Positions 4,974-12,325 of a DNA stretch of 12,343 nucleotides are shown here, piece after piece. A program made the translations under genes and the position numbers. The notes under the pieces were generated by a model. That model saw only the letters and a list, made by a program, of their open reading frames with translations. It was not told where the DNA came from and did no database searches. The number at the start of each line of letters is the position of its first letter. Position 1 is the stretch's first letter. Origin of the DNA: Acidobacteriaceae bacterium. GTDB taxonomy: Bacteria > Acidobacteriota > Terriglobia > Terriglobales > Acidobacteriaceae. The DNA is taken from contig PMTP01000172.1 in the NCBI GenBank assembly GCA_003167305.1, positions 1,340 through 13,682 on the forward strand, given 5' to 3'.

Positions 4974-7679
4974 ATGACATCGCGCACTATTCTGCAAAGT
5001 TTATCGGTTCTGCGGAATCCCCTGGCGGGGATTCTTGTGCTGGCGGGGGTTGGCGCGGGATGGTATGCGCCGGCGGCCTCGGCGAAAGACATACCCTTGA
5101 CGGCCATCGAGCTCTATGATGGGCCATCTGGCGCCGCCTACGTGCAGCTCTCCAATGTGCTGATCAACGGCAAGGCGGAGATGCGGGACTGTTCCCTGTA
5201 TCAGTCCGCGGCGGTGGACAAATCCACCTACGGCAGGATGGGCAAGGTGGTTCTGGCCGTGGGCGGCCTTCTGGAGCGCAACGCCGAAGGCGTGATGCAC
5301 TACTCGACGGGCTCGGGGCAGCCCATCTGTGTGGTTCCGTCCAACGCGAAGTTCGAGCATAACGCAGCATTTTCGCTCTCCGGTTTGGCCGATCAAGCCA
5401 TCTTGCAGGGAAGCCCAATCGGCACCGGGAACGGGAATCCTTTGTTCGCGCCGCCGATCAAGAAAGGGGTGAAGCTGCTCTTTGTCACCGCTCCCAACAC
5501 GGAGTTGGCGGAATTTCTGCGCGCGCAAAGGGCCTCCGATATGGACGGCTGGCAAGCCTACATTTCCAAGTATCCGGCTTCGCAGCACTCGACAGAAGCG
5601 AAGCGCGCCCTGGCGTCGCAATTTGTCGCAGTGGGCGAGACCGCTCTCCAGGCCTACGACAAGTCCGTGGCGGCTGTTTTGCCCGTCTATTCCGAACTGA
5701 AGACCGCCAAGGCCAGGGCGGACAAGGCGCGCAGCCTGGCGCCGGAGCTGGCCTCGGTTTCGCAGCTCGACAAGGAGATTAGCAGCCGGCTTTCCGCCAT
5801 CGTTGATCTGGGACGCGGCGAACTGGACGCCTACCGCGCCGCATTGGCTGCGCACACGCCCGGCTATGCCCACTTGCAGAATGCGCGGAAATTCAGCGAC
5901 ATCCTGGCGGGGATCGATTCATTCTTCCCGCAGGGCCAGGCTTTGACGGGAGACGTTTTGCAGGACAGCAACACGTTTGAGTCGGCGATGCAGTCGGCTG
6001 ACGCCGCGGTCACCGCGAAGCAGTTCGACCAGGCTTACACATTCATCCTTCCCTATCGCGCGTTTGCCGAAGAAGAGGCGCGGGTGGCGGCGGTGGTGGA
6101 TGCGACTTACGGCTACCACCTGGAGCAGGGCAATAAGCTGGAACAGAGTGAGGACTGGAAAGGCGCCATCAAGGAGTTCGAGAAAGCCGCGAGCATCAAG
6201 GACACCTCCGAGGCGCGGGACTCCCTGAAGAACGCTCAGAAACAGTTGGTGATCTCCCAGGACAAGACGGCCGCCCAGAAGGCGCTGGCCAGCAGCACGG
6301 ACTTCCAGGCGCAGCACAACATGATCCGGGCCTATGAGGTGCTGGCGAACTTGCCGGCCACCCAGCAGGCGCTGGTTGCCGATGAGATGAAGACGCTGGA
6401 GCCGGCGTATGTACAGAGCGCGGCCCTGGAGGCGAAGAACCTGCATCAGGCGCATAGCCCGATTCGCGGGCTGGCCGACGAGATCGGGATCGAGAAGGCC
6501 TACACGGACTTGCAGAATGCCTATCGGCTCAGCGAAAACGAAACCTATAAGGACAAGCTGGACCTGGATGGAAATGAACTGAGCGCCTATCTTCTGGATC
6601 AGGCAAAACACTATTTGAGCAAGCCGGGCGGTTCAGGCACGGAGCTGGGCTGGACCTACCTGGCGGAAGCCCGACAGTACAAGGCTTCCAACCTGGATGC
6701 GGTGCGGGATGCGATTGTGCAGGCCTCGCCGGCCCATGCGATGCGCTCCAAGCTGTCGATTCGCGTTCAGTTCCGCGATCAGACCTCGTCGCGCGACAGC
6801 CAGGGCGTCGCCGGGCAGTTGGAAAATGCGATTATTACCGGCCTGGAGAGTTCGGGAGTCCCGGTCAAGGTGGTGCGCGCCGGAGAAACCACCCCGGTGG
6901 AGCCGGACTTTGAGTTGGCCGGCGACGTGCTGGACCACCATCTGTCGGTGGTTCCCGCCATCGAGCCGGAGGAGTCGGAGTACCGCTCCGGGGAGGAGCA
7001 GATTCCCAGCGAAATATGGAACAAGAACAACCGCGCGTCAGAGGCCGTAGAGGAGGAACTCAAAACGGCCCAAGCACGTCTGGAAGGCGCGGAGGCGAGC
7101 AAGAAGGGTGGCGCGATCAAGGATGCTAATCGGGACGTGGATGCAGCCGTGAAGAAGGTCCAGCACCTCCATGAAATCCTCGATTCGACGCCCAAGACCG
7201 TGACCAGGGACATCATCCGGCCCTATACCTACCACAAAAAGGTCATCAATATCACCGGCGTGATTCAATTGCAGTTCCGCATCGGCGACTCGCTCAGCGA
7301 GCAGAGAACCAACCTTGTGCCCATTACCCGCGAGGAGCATAAGAAGGATATTCTGCTGGAAGACGTGAAGTCGGAGGACACAAAGGGGATCAAGAGCACC
7401 GGGACGCTGACCGATCCGGCGGAATTCATGACCGCTCTGGAAAACTCGGCGCGCGATGAGCTGATCACGGCGGTGCGCAAGCGGGTGGAAGATCTGCCCG
7501 CAAAGATCTACCAGAGCGCCAGCACACGGGAGAAGGAAGACGATCTGGACGGCGCCGGCGAAGAGTACCTGCGGTTTTTGAACCTCGGGAAAGAGAACAA
7601 CTCCGTGGAGCGCATCCACGCCAAGCAATTTTTGATTGAGAGTTTCAATATGCGGCCAAAGGCAGACGACGCGCCGTAG
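4974..7679 (+). CDS. Exported TPR-like protein of unknown function
   Basis: A 901-residue protein with no recognised named family. The N-terminus has basic residues (R4, R14), a hydrophobic core at about 17-30 and a possible signal peptidase site after ASA (35-37), so export is likely. Residues 190-215 (DGWQAYISKYPASQHSTEAKRAL) and 380-425 (with GNKLEQSEDWKGAIKEFEKA) look like TPR-type helical pairs, as does the C-terminal 854-893 segment. Residues 594-658 (SIRVQF, then a helix, then DFELAGDVLDH) resemble the alternating fold of periplasmic TolB-N/CsgG-type domains, a weak shape-level impression. A charged coiled-coil stretch spans about 686-735. ATG 4974 has a strong ribosome site. The kinase downstream begins 6 to 48 bp after the stop, so the two are probably co-transcribed. 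A role as an envelope partner of that kinase is inference. Confidence 0.88.
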   Translation: MTSRTILQSLSVLRNPLAGILVLAGVGAGWYAPAASAKDIPLTAIELYDGPSGAAYVQLSNVLINGKAEMRDCSLYQSAAVDKSTYGRMGKVVLAVGGLLERNAEGVMHYSTGSGQPICVVPSNAKFEHNAAFSLSGLADQAILQGSPIGTGNGNPLFAPPIKKGVKLLFVTAPNTELAEFLRAQRASDMDGWQAYISKYPASQHSTEAKRALASQFVAVGETALQAYDKSVAAVLPVYSELKTAKARADKARSLAPELASVSQLDKEISSRLSAIVDLGRGELDAYRAALAAHTPGYAHLQNARKFSDILAGIDSFFPQGQALTGDVLQDSNTFESAMQSADAAVTAKQFDQAYTFILPYRAFAEEEARVAAVVDATYGYHLEQGNKLEQSEDWKGAIKEFEKAASIKDTSEARDSLKNAQKQLVISQDKTAAQKALASSTDFQAQHNMIRAYEVLANLPATQQALVADEMKTLEPAYVQSAALEAKNLHQAHSPIRGLADEIGIEKAYTDLQNAYRLSENETYKDKLDLDGNELSAYLLDQAKHYLSKPGGSGTELGWTYLAEARQYKASNLDAVRDAIVQASPAHAMRSKLSIRVQFRDQTSSRDSQGVAGQLENAIITGLESSGVPVKVVRAGETTPVEPDFELAGDVLDHHLSVVPAIEPEESEYRSGEEQIPSEIWNKNNRASEAVEEELKTAQARLEGAEASKKGGAIKDANRDVDAAVKKVQHLHEILDSTPKTVTRDIIRPYTYHKKVINITGVIQLQFRIGDSLSEQRTNLVPITREEHKKDILLEDVKSEDTKGIKSTGTLTDPAEFMTALENSARDELITAVRKRVEDLPAKIYQSASTREKEDDLDGAGEEYLRFLNLGKENNSVERIHAKQFLIESFNMRPKADDAP

Positions 7680-7727
7680 CGAGCGGTGCAGTTGCGGTTT
7701 GAAGCAGGCGAGAGGCAGGGCGAGAAC

Positions 7728-10400
7728 GTGGATTCCCCGGGGAACAAGCAGGGCGAAGAAAAAACCCACATCGGCAAGTACGAGATTATCGACGTGCTGG
7801 GGCGCGGGGGCATGGGTGTTGTCTATCGCGGCATCGACAAGCAGATTGGCCGCGAGGTGGCGATCAAGACCCTGACCCAGGGCTTTGCGGGCGACGACAA
7901 TATGCTGGCCCGCTTCTACGAGGAAGGCCGCAGAACGGGACGGCTCAACCACCCCAACATCGTCATAGTCTACGACCTGGGGGACGACAACGGAACTCCC
8001 TACATCGTGATGGAGCGGGTTGCGGGCGACCCACTCGATAAGCTGATCCGCTCCGACTCGCAGCTCTCCATGGCCGACCGGCTGGGCGTCCTGAAGGAGG
8101 TTTGCGATGCGCTCGGTTATGCCCATCGCAACAACGTCATCCATCGCGACGTCAAGCCGGCGAATATCTTTGTGCAGCCGGACGGCACGGCCAAGCTGCT
8201 GGACTTCGGCATTGCCCGCCTGGAAAAGCGCGAAGGGGATCAGGGCCTGACCCGGACCGGCAACCTGATCGGCACGGTGCCCTACATGGCCCCGGAGCGG
8301 TTGCGCAACGAGAACATCGATGGCCGTTCGGATATCTTTGCCGCGGGCGTGGTCCTGTTTCAATTGGTGGCAGGACAGCTTCCCTTCACCGGCGCAGACA
8401 GCGTGCTGATGAACAAGATTCTGAATGATCCGGCTCCACGGCTGAGCAGCATCCGCCAGGATCTGCCCGCCTCTCTGGAGCTGATCGTGGACCGCGCGCT
8501 GGCCAAGTCCCTGGATGATCGCTACTCAACGGCCGAGGAGATGGCCGCCGACCTGACCGCGGTGATTACGGAACTGAGGCAGGAAGAGGTTCTGGAGCTG
8601 TTGCCCGAGGCCAAGCGCCTGGTTGAGGGCGAGGACTTCACGCGGGCGCGCACGACGCTCCACCAACTGCTGAAGATCGACAGCAAGCACGCCGAGGCCA
8701 AGGCGTTGCTGGCCGAGATTCAGCGCCAGCTCAGCCAGCGCCAGCGCGATGAGAAGATTCAGCAGATTCGTTTGCAGGCCGAAGACGCGATCAGCCACAA
8801 CCGCTACGACCAGAGCCTTTCCATGCTGGAGAGCGGCCTGGAGCTGGATTCCTCGAATCCGGAGCTGGTGAGACTGCGGGAGAAGGCGCAAAAGGAGAAG
8901 GAAAAGCAGGACAAGATCAACGAGTTCATCCAGCAGGCGGAGACCGCGCGGCGCAAGGGCGACTTCAAGAGCGCGATCGCAGCCGCGCAGAAGGCTCTCA
9001 AGGTCGATAAAACCAATCCCCGGATCGTCGCGCTCAGCAACGTTCTTACCAAAGAGGCGGAACAGGCCCAGCGCCACGCCCAGGCCAAGGCGCTGCTGGA
9101 TTCGGCGCGCGGGGAGATCAGCTTCCGCCACTATAACGAAGCCCTCGAGCTGCTCAAGCAGATTGAGGAGGTCGATCCAACCAACCCGGAGTTGCCGCTT
9201 CTGATGGGCGACGCCAATACCGGGCTGGAGCAAGTCCGGCGCCGGGAGGCGGTCACCAAGCTGGAGGAGGAAGTTGCCCAGGCCGTCAGCTATGAGCAGC
9301 TTCAGCAGGCCGCCCAGTCGATTCAGGAGGCGATGGCCGCGATGCCGACCGAAGCCTCTCTGTACCGGCTGAACACGCAGGTGGAACGCCAGATCAAGGA
9401 ATATGAGAATCGCTTTTTGGTGGACGAGACGGTGCAGGCCTGCCGCAACCTTCGTCCCCGCGAGGCGCTGGAACTGGTTCGCAAAGCGCGGCTGCGGCTG
9501 CCCGGCGAGGAGCGGCTGCTGAGCCTGGAGGCGCTGCTGGCTGAGCGCTTCCGGCAGCAAAGCGTGGAAGAGCGCCGGGCCGATTACGTGGCCAGGGCCC
9601 GCGAGTCGCTGGAGAAAAAAGAATTTTCCGATGCGGTCCGCATTCTCGAGATGTGCCAGACGGAGGGCATCGCCACCGGCGAAATCCTCTCCTTGCTGGA
9701 TTTTTCCCGCACCGAGGAAGTGGAGTACCGGCGCCAGGAACAACTCCGCAACAAACTTGCCCAGGCTCAGTCGCTGATGAGCGATGCGGCCTATGATGAT
9801 GCGATCAATTATCTGGAAGATGCGCTTCAGCAGGCCGACGACACAGCTTTGCATATGCTCCTCGACCAGGCGTCGGCCAGCCGCGACCAGCTGCGCCAGC
9901 AGATCGACGCGGTATTGGCCTCGGCGGTGCTCCTGGTTCAGGCGGGCAAGCAGGACGAGGCTCTGGAGTTTTTGAAGACGCAGCCGCAGCCCGTTCTGCG
10001 TTCACCGCGCGCGCAAACCTCTCTTGCGGCGCTCGAGGAAGAACGCACCCAGGCTCTCTTCCGGACGCTGGGCCGTGCCTATGCGGGGCTGGAGAGCGAC
10101 CTTCCCGCGGGCGAAGCGGTGATGCGGCACGCCATGGCGGCTTCCGCTAATACCTCCCTCTTCGGGCCGATAGGAGAGGCCTTTCACGCCCGGGGACTGA
10201 CCGTTGCCGACCGGGTGGTCGGAGACGCCCTGCACGACGCCAAGTCGCTGCTGCGGGATCACAACCGGGAGGGCGCTGGACAGGCGCTCCAGAGTGTCTT
10301 TGGCATCCTCGATTACGCCAGCCCGGATGCGAAGCTCGATTGGCAGAACACGCAAAGAAAAGCATCGCAGACAAGCCTGATTTCCCGCTTCCGCGGCTAG
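7728..10400 (+). CDS. Soluble Ser/Thr protein kinase with long TPR tail
   Basis: A complete Hanks-type kinase fused to a TPR-rich tail, 890 residues from GTG 7728. Kinase landmarks: LGRGGMGVVY at 24-33, VAIK lysine 47, HRDVKPAN at 139-146 with catalytic Asp 141, DFG 159-161, activation-loop threonines 175, 177 and 183, APE 188-190, then DIFAAGVVLFQLVAG. All catalytic residues are present, so it should be active. From about 290 on the protein is helical repeats resembling TPRs, for example FTRARTTLHQLLKID, YDQSLSMLESGLELD, FKSAIAAAQKALKVD and YNEALELLKQIEEVD. No membrane span is seen, unlike PknB-type kinases, so it is probably cytoplasmic and uses the repeats for partner binding. The frame stays open to GTG 7686, six bases after the preceding stop; 7728 is preferred because AGGG lies 7 bases upstream, but the choice is uncertain. 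Confidence 0.94.
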   Translation: MDSPGNKQGEEKTHIGKYEIIDVLGRGGMGVVYRGIDKQIGREVAIKTLTQGFAGDDNMLARFYEEGRRTGRLNHPNIVIVYDLGDDNGTPYIVMERVAGDPLDKLIRSDSQLSMADRLGVLKEVCDALGYAHRNNVIHRDVKPANIFVQPDGTAKLLDFGIARLEKREGDQGLTRTGNLIGTVPYMAPERLRNENIDGRSDIFAAGVVLFQLVAGQLPFTGADSVLMNKILNDPAPRLSSIRQDLPASLELIVDRALAKSLDDRYSTAEEMAADLTAVITELRQEEVLELLPEAKRLVEGEDFTRARTTLHQLLKIDSKHAEAKALLAEIQRQLSQRQRDEKIQQIRLQAEDAISHNRYDQSLSMLESGLELDSSNPELVRLREKAQKEKEKQDKINEFIQQAETARRKGDFKSAIAAAQKALKVDKTNPRIVALSNVLTKEAEQAQRHAQAKALLDSARGEISFRHYNEALELLKQIEEVDPTNPELPLLMGDANTGLEQVRRREAVTKLEEEVAQAVSYEQLQQAAQSIQEAMAAMPTEASLYRLNTQVERQIKEYENRFLVDETVQACRNLRPREALELVRKARLRLPGEERLLSLEALLAERFRQQSVEERRADYVARARESLEKKEFSDAVRILEMCQTEGIATGEILSLLDFSRTEEVEYRRQEQLRNKLAQAQSLMSDAAYDDAINYLEDALQQADDTALHMLLDQASASRDQLRQQIDAVLASAVLLVQAGKQDEALEFLKTQPQPVLRSPRAQTSLAALEEERTQALFRTLGRAYAGLESDLPAGEAVMRHAMAASANTSLFGPIGEAFHARGLTVADRVVGDALHDAKSLLRDHNREGAGQALQSVFGILDYASPDAKLDWQNTQRKASQTSLISRFRG

Positions 10401-10506
10401 GGAAACCCTGCATCAGTTCGGACAGCGCAGCCGAATTCGCGGCGCGGCTCAACAAGCTGCGGAAAAATGCCTGTTTCCAAGCGAATCACACGAAAAGCAC
10501 ACCGCA

Positions 10507-10519
10507 GGGGCTGAAGCCC
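10507..10519 (+). repeat. Small CTGAAG hairpin (GGGGCTGAAGCCC)
   Basis: GGGCT and AGCCC pair over GA, giving a 5-bp stem with the same CTGAAG centre as the larger hairpin 21 bases downstream. Confidence 0.6.
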
Positions 10520-10540
10520 AACGTTTTATATTGCAATTAC

Positions 10541-10565
10541 GGCACGACTGAAGTCGTGCCCTGAC
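10541..10565 (+). repeat. CTGAAG hairpin repeat, copy A
   Basis: GGCACGACTGAAGTCGTGCC (10541-10560) is a perfect 9-bp stem over GA, followed by CTGAC. The 25-base unit matches the minus-strand copy at 3407-3431 at 21 positions. Like that copy it lies between convergent genes. No T-run follows, so a classical terminator is doubtful. Confidence 0.75.
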
Positions 10566-10633
10566 ACTTCTCGCAGCCCTAAACGCGTTTTTCCGCAGCC
10601 TGTAAAACTCCTTATAATTTTGCAGCACTTAAC

Positions 10634-10652
10634 GTACGGACAAAGCCCGTAC
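10634..10652 (-). terminator. Weak hairpin downstream of the FHA/coiled-coil gene
   Basis: GTACGG (10634-10639) and CCGTAC (10647-10652) form a 6-bp stem with a 7-base loop, about 50 bases after the minus-strand stop. No T-run follows on the minus strand, so the terminator role is uncertain. Confidence 0.2.
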
Positions 10653-10654
10653 CC

Positions 10655-10681
10655 TTCAAGACAGAAGCCCATTCAAGACAG
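10655..10681. repeat. 10-bp direct repeat TTCAAGACAG
   Basis: TTCAAGACAG occurs at 10655-10664 and 10672-10681, a 17-bp period just after the minus-strand gene's stop. No function is apparent. Confidence 0.5.
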
Positions 10682-10700
10682 CGTCTTATTCAGAGCTTCC

Positions 10701-11900
10701 TTAGTGCTTCAGCTCCACCATCTTCTGGTTCACATACTTGTCCAGCATGGCGGGAATCTCCGCGTTCATGCGCTGGGCCATGCGGTCCTCGGCGATCTTT
10801 GCTTGCTCATCCATGCCCTTGACCATGCGGTCCTGGGCAGTAGCGACCTTCTCATCCATCAAGTCCATGCGCTTCTCAAAGACGTTCAGCCGGGCATCGA
10901 GCGAGGGTGTGAGCGTGCCGACAGCCGACTGCGCCTGCACGCGCAATGCCTGCAAATCCTTGTGAGTCTGCGCAAGCTCCAGGCCCTGCAGATAAACAAA
11001 CGTGAAGAGGGCCAACAAAACCACCAGATTTGCCGCCAGAATGATCCGCAGCGTATTCAGCTTGCCTTCGAGGGTTTGCATATTTTCACTTTCTTCCGCG
11101 CGCGTCGCGGCCTGTTGCGCGGCACTGGCTTGTCCCGAGGACTCCTGGCCGCGAAGTTGTCCGTATCCTGCTTGCGTTCCACCGGAACTCACCGTATCCG
11201 CGCGCCGCGGCGGAACCGCCGATGCGGACGGAGTATAGGGGCTGGAGGAGACCCCGCGGGCCGGCTGGGTTGTGTAGCTCGGTCTTGCCGCCGCGCCTGC
11301 CGCAGGTGGCGATGCGGCGGGAATAGCCGCTGCTGCCGGGCTGGAGATCACGCGTGTAGGCTCATGCGTGGTGCGCGATTGCTCATTCATGACGCGGGCG
11401 GGCTCACGTGGCGCGCGCGGTTGCTCACTTATAACGCGGGTGGGTTCATGCGTGGTGCGCGATTGCTCACTCATGATGCGCGTGGGCTCATACGTGGTGC
11501 GCGATTGCTCACTCATCACGCGGGTGGGTTCATACGAGGTCTGGGCGGGTTGATTAAGAAGGCGCGTGGGCTCATATTCCGTGGACCTGGCCGCCTGCTC
11601 CAGCACGCGAATGCGCAGTTCCGGCCCACCTGCGCCCAAACGCAGCACATCGCCGGAGCGGATCGTGGCGCCGTCGCCGGCAGGATGGCCATTCAGGAAG
11701 GTTTCAACACCCGCTCGCATCCCCTTGACCAGTTTGACCGCGCCATCCACCGCATCCAGCGCCACATGTTCGCCGGAGACCGAGGGATACTTTCCACCCG
11801 GCAGGCTGACTTCGCACTTCGGATCCTGTCCGATGCGAATGCGCGATTGATTCAAGACCCACTTGCTCGACTCGCCGATTACAACGATCTCAATATCCAT
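10701..11900 (-). CDS. Divergent FHA domain, EPTR-repeat linker, membrane span and coiled coil
   Basis: A 399-residue protein from ATG 11900; the frame is also open to TTG 11912, but the ATG has GGA about 8 bases upstream and a better start codon. Residues about 2-102 are FHA-like: IRIGQDPKCEV (21-31), SGEH (42-45), TFLNG (67-71). The usual GR arginine is Gln 25 and the NGT asparagine is replaced by Val, so phosphothreonine binding may be weakened. Residues 109-192 are six 14-residue repeats of the form (Y/H/R)EPTRxx(S/N)xQ; Thr is at 112, 126, 140, 154 and 182, with Ala at 168 in copy five. A Ser/Pro/Ala linker follows, then a membrane span at about 285-305 and a charged coiled coil to the C-terminus. 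The FHA and repeats are probably cytoplasmic and the coiled coil outside. It could be a kinase substrate and FHA docking scaffold (inference). Confidence 0.88.
   Translation of the reverse strand: MDIEIVVIGESSKWVLNQSRIRIGQDPKCEVSLPGGKYPSVSGEHVALDAVDGAVKLVKGMRAGVETFLNGHPAGDGATIRSGDVLRLGAGGPELRIRVLEQAARSTEYEPTRLLNQPAQTSYEPTRVMSEQSRTTYEPTRIMSEQSRTTHEPTRVISEQPRAPREPARVMNEQSRTTHEPTRVISSPAAAAIPAASPPAAGAAARPSYTTQPARGVSSSPYTPSASAVPPRRADTVSSGGTQAGYGQLRGQESSGQASAAQQAATRAEESENMQTLEGKLNTLRIILAANLVVLLALFTFVYLQGLELAQTHKDLQALRVQAQSAVGTLTPSLDARLNVFEKRMDLMDEKVATAQDRMVKGMDEQAKIAEDRMAQRMNAEIPAMLDKYVNQKMVELKH
11325..11576 (-). repeat. Six-copy 42-bp in-frame tandem repeat
   Basis: The repeats encoding the EPTR array keep exact 42-bp spacing. 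The 24 plus-strand bases at 11451-11474 are identical to those at 11493-11516, and the first bases recur at 11367, two periods away. This indicates recent in-frame duplication. The first and last copies are more diverged. Confidence 0.85.
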
Positions 11901-12047
11901 GTTCTTGTCCAAGGCTCGCAGTCGCTGAGGCGGCAGCTATGAGGGCAGCGCAAAGTCCCCCGCTCGGAAGCCACGCCGGAAGGGCGCTGCTGCCGCCATG
12001 GAATCCGCTCGTTGGCGAAATCCATGCAAGCAGAGTATCACCGCAAG

Positions 12048-12203
12048 TCAAGGAATGGGGAGCCTTCTTTTTAAGTTTCTTTTTCTACAGCGCGGCACAA
12101 GAGCGAAACCGGCGGTCGTACAGATGCTTCCCTCGGGGTTAAAGGACGGCGAGATCAACACGCTTTGACAATGAACCTCCTCACAGACCGGACAAAAGTA
12201 CAT
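12048..12203 (-). CDS. Doubtful 51-residue Cys-rich (zinc-ribbon-like) ORF
   Basis: ATG 12203 to TGA 12048 encodes a 51-residue peptide starting MYFCPVCEEVHC, with further cysteines at 28 and 39 and a basic tail (RCRKRNLKRR). The CPVC near the N-terminus recalls the zinc ribbon at the start of the left-hand kinase (MKTCPVC). AAGGA lies about 10 bases before the ATG. Against it: short length, no usual second CPxC knuckle and AT-rich codons near the end. It could be a small metal-binding protein, a relic of a kinase N-terminus or chance. Confidence 0.27.
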   Translation of the reverse strand: MYFCPVCEEVHCQSVLISPSFNPEGSICTTAGFALVPRCRKRNLKRRLPIP

Positions 12204-12272
12204 CCGGGTTCTGTCCTTTTCACCTTCTTCCTATTGATACTAGGGCCTGTTCACACTACCCCGGCGGGTGGC

Positions 12273-12325
12273 GCTGCTAGTGAAAATGCGGCCAGACTGA
12301 GGTCCCCACGGATTTTCGCAGCAGC
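12273..12325. repeat. Imperfect inverted repeat at right edge
   Basis: GCTGCT (12273-12278) pairs with AGCAGC (12320-12325) and GAAAAT (12282-12287) with ATTTTC (12312-12317). This makes a 12-bp stem with a small 3x2 internal loop and a 24-base apical loop. CACTA/TAGTG (12254-12258, 12278-12282) offers a competing pairing. It looks like a structured or repetitive intergenic element, possibly incomplete here. Confidence 0.4.

Larger units (their letters stand above)
10456..10599. repeat. 144-bp element bounded by 12-bp inverted repeats
   Basis: GCTGCGGAAAAA (10456-10467) and TTTTTCCGCAGC (10588-10599) are perfect reverse complements enclosing 120 bp. Two CTGAAG hairpins lie inside. No target-site duplication is visible directly outside and there is no transposase. 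It could be a MITE-like relic, a composite intergenic repeat or a large cruciform. Confidence 0.55.
10401..10700. other. Convergent intergenic region, repeat-filled, no gene
   Basis: These 300 bases separate two convergent genes. The apparent reading frames across the left part run through hairpin repeats and overlap the kinase end, so none is accepted. The stretch holds a 12-bp inverted-repeat pair with two hairpins inside, a 6-bp hairpin and a 10-bp direct repeat. Confidence 0.7.

Noticed and set aside
7038..9854. Two open frames of about 440 codons on the minus strand across the end of the exported protein and the kinase
   Set aside because: Both oppose genes with strong evidence and encode Leu/Gly/His-rich text typical of GC-rich antisense frames.
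10340..10564. A 74-codon plus-strand frame ending in the hairpin repeat
   Set aside because: It overlaps the kinase end in another frame and its C-terminus is translated from the CTGAAG hairpins.
10613..10618. A perfect TATAAT pointing into the 3' end of the FHA/EPTR gene (possible antisense promoter)
   Set aside because: No acceptable -35 at 16-18 bp, and the AT-rich spacer makes a chance match likely.
11325..11576. The regular 42-bp repeats considered as a CRISPR-like array
   Set aside because: The repeats are contiguous with no unique spacers, stay in frame, and encode a clean 14-residue protein repeat.
11939..12142. A 67-codon plus-strand frame upstream of the FHA gene
   Set aside because: No ribosome site, no domain, and it lies where the FHA gene's promoter is expected.
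12165..12170. A perfect TTGACA on the plus strand
   Set aside because: The positions 16-18 bp downstream are GC-rich with no -10, and no plus-strand gene follows within the window.
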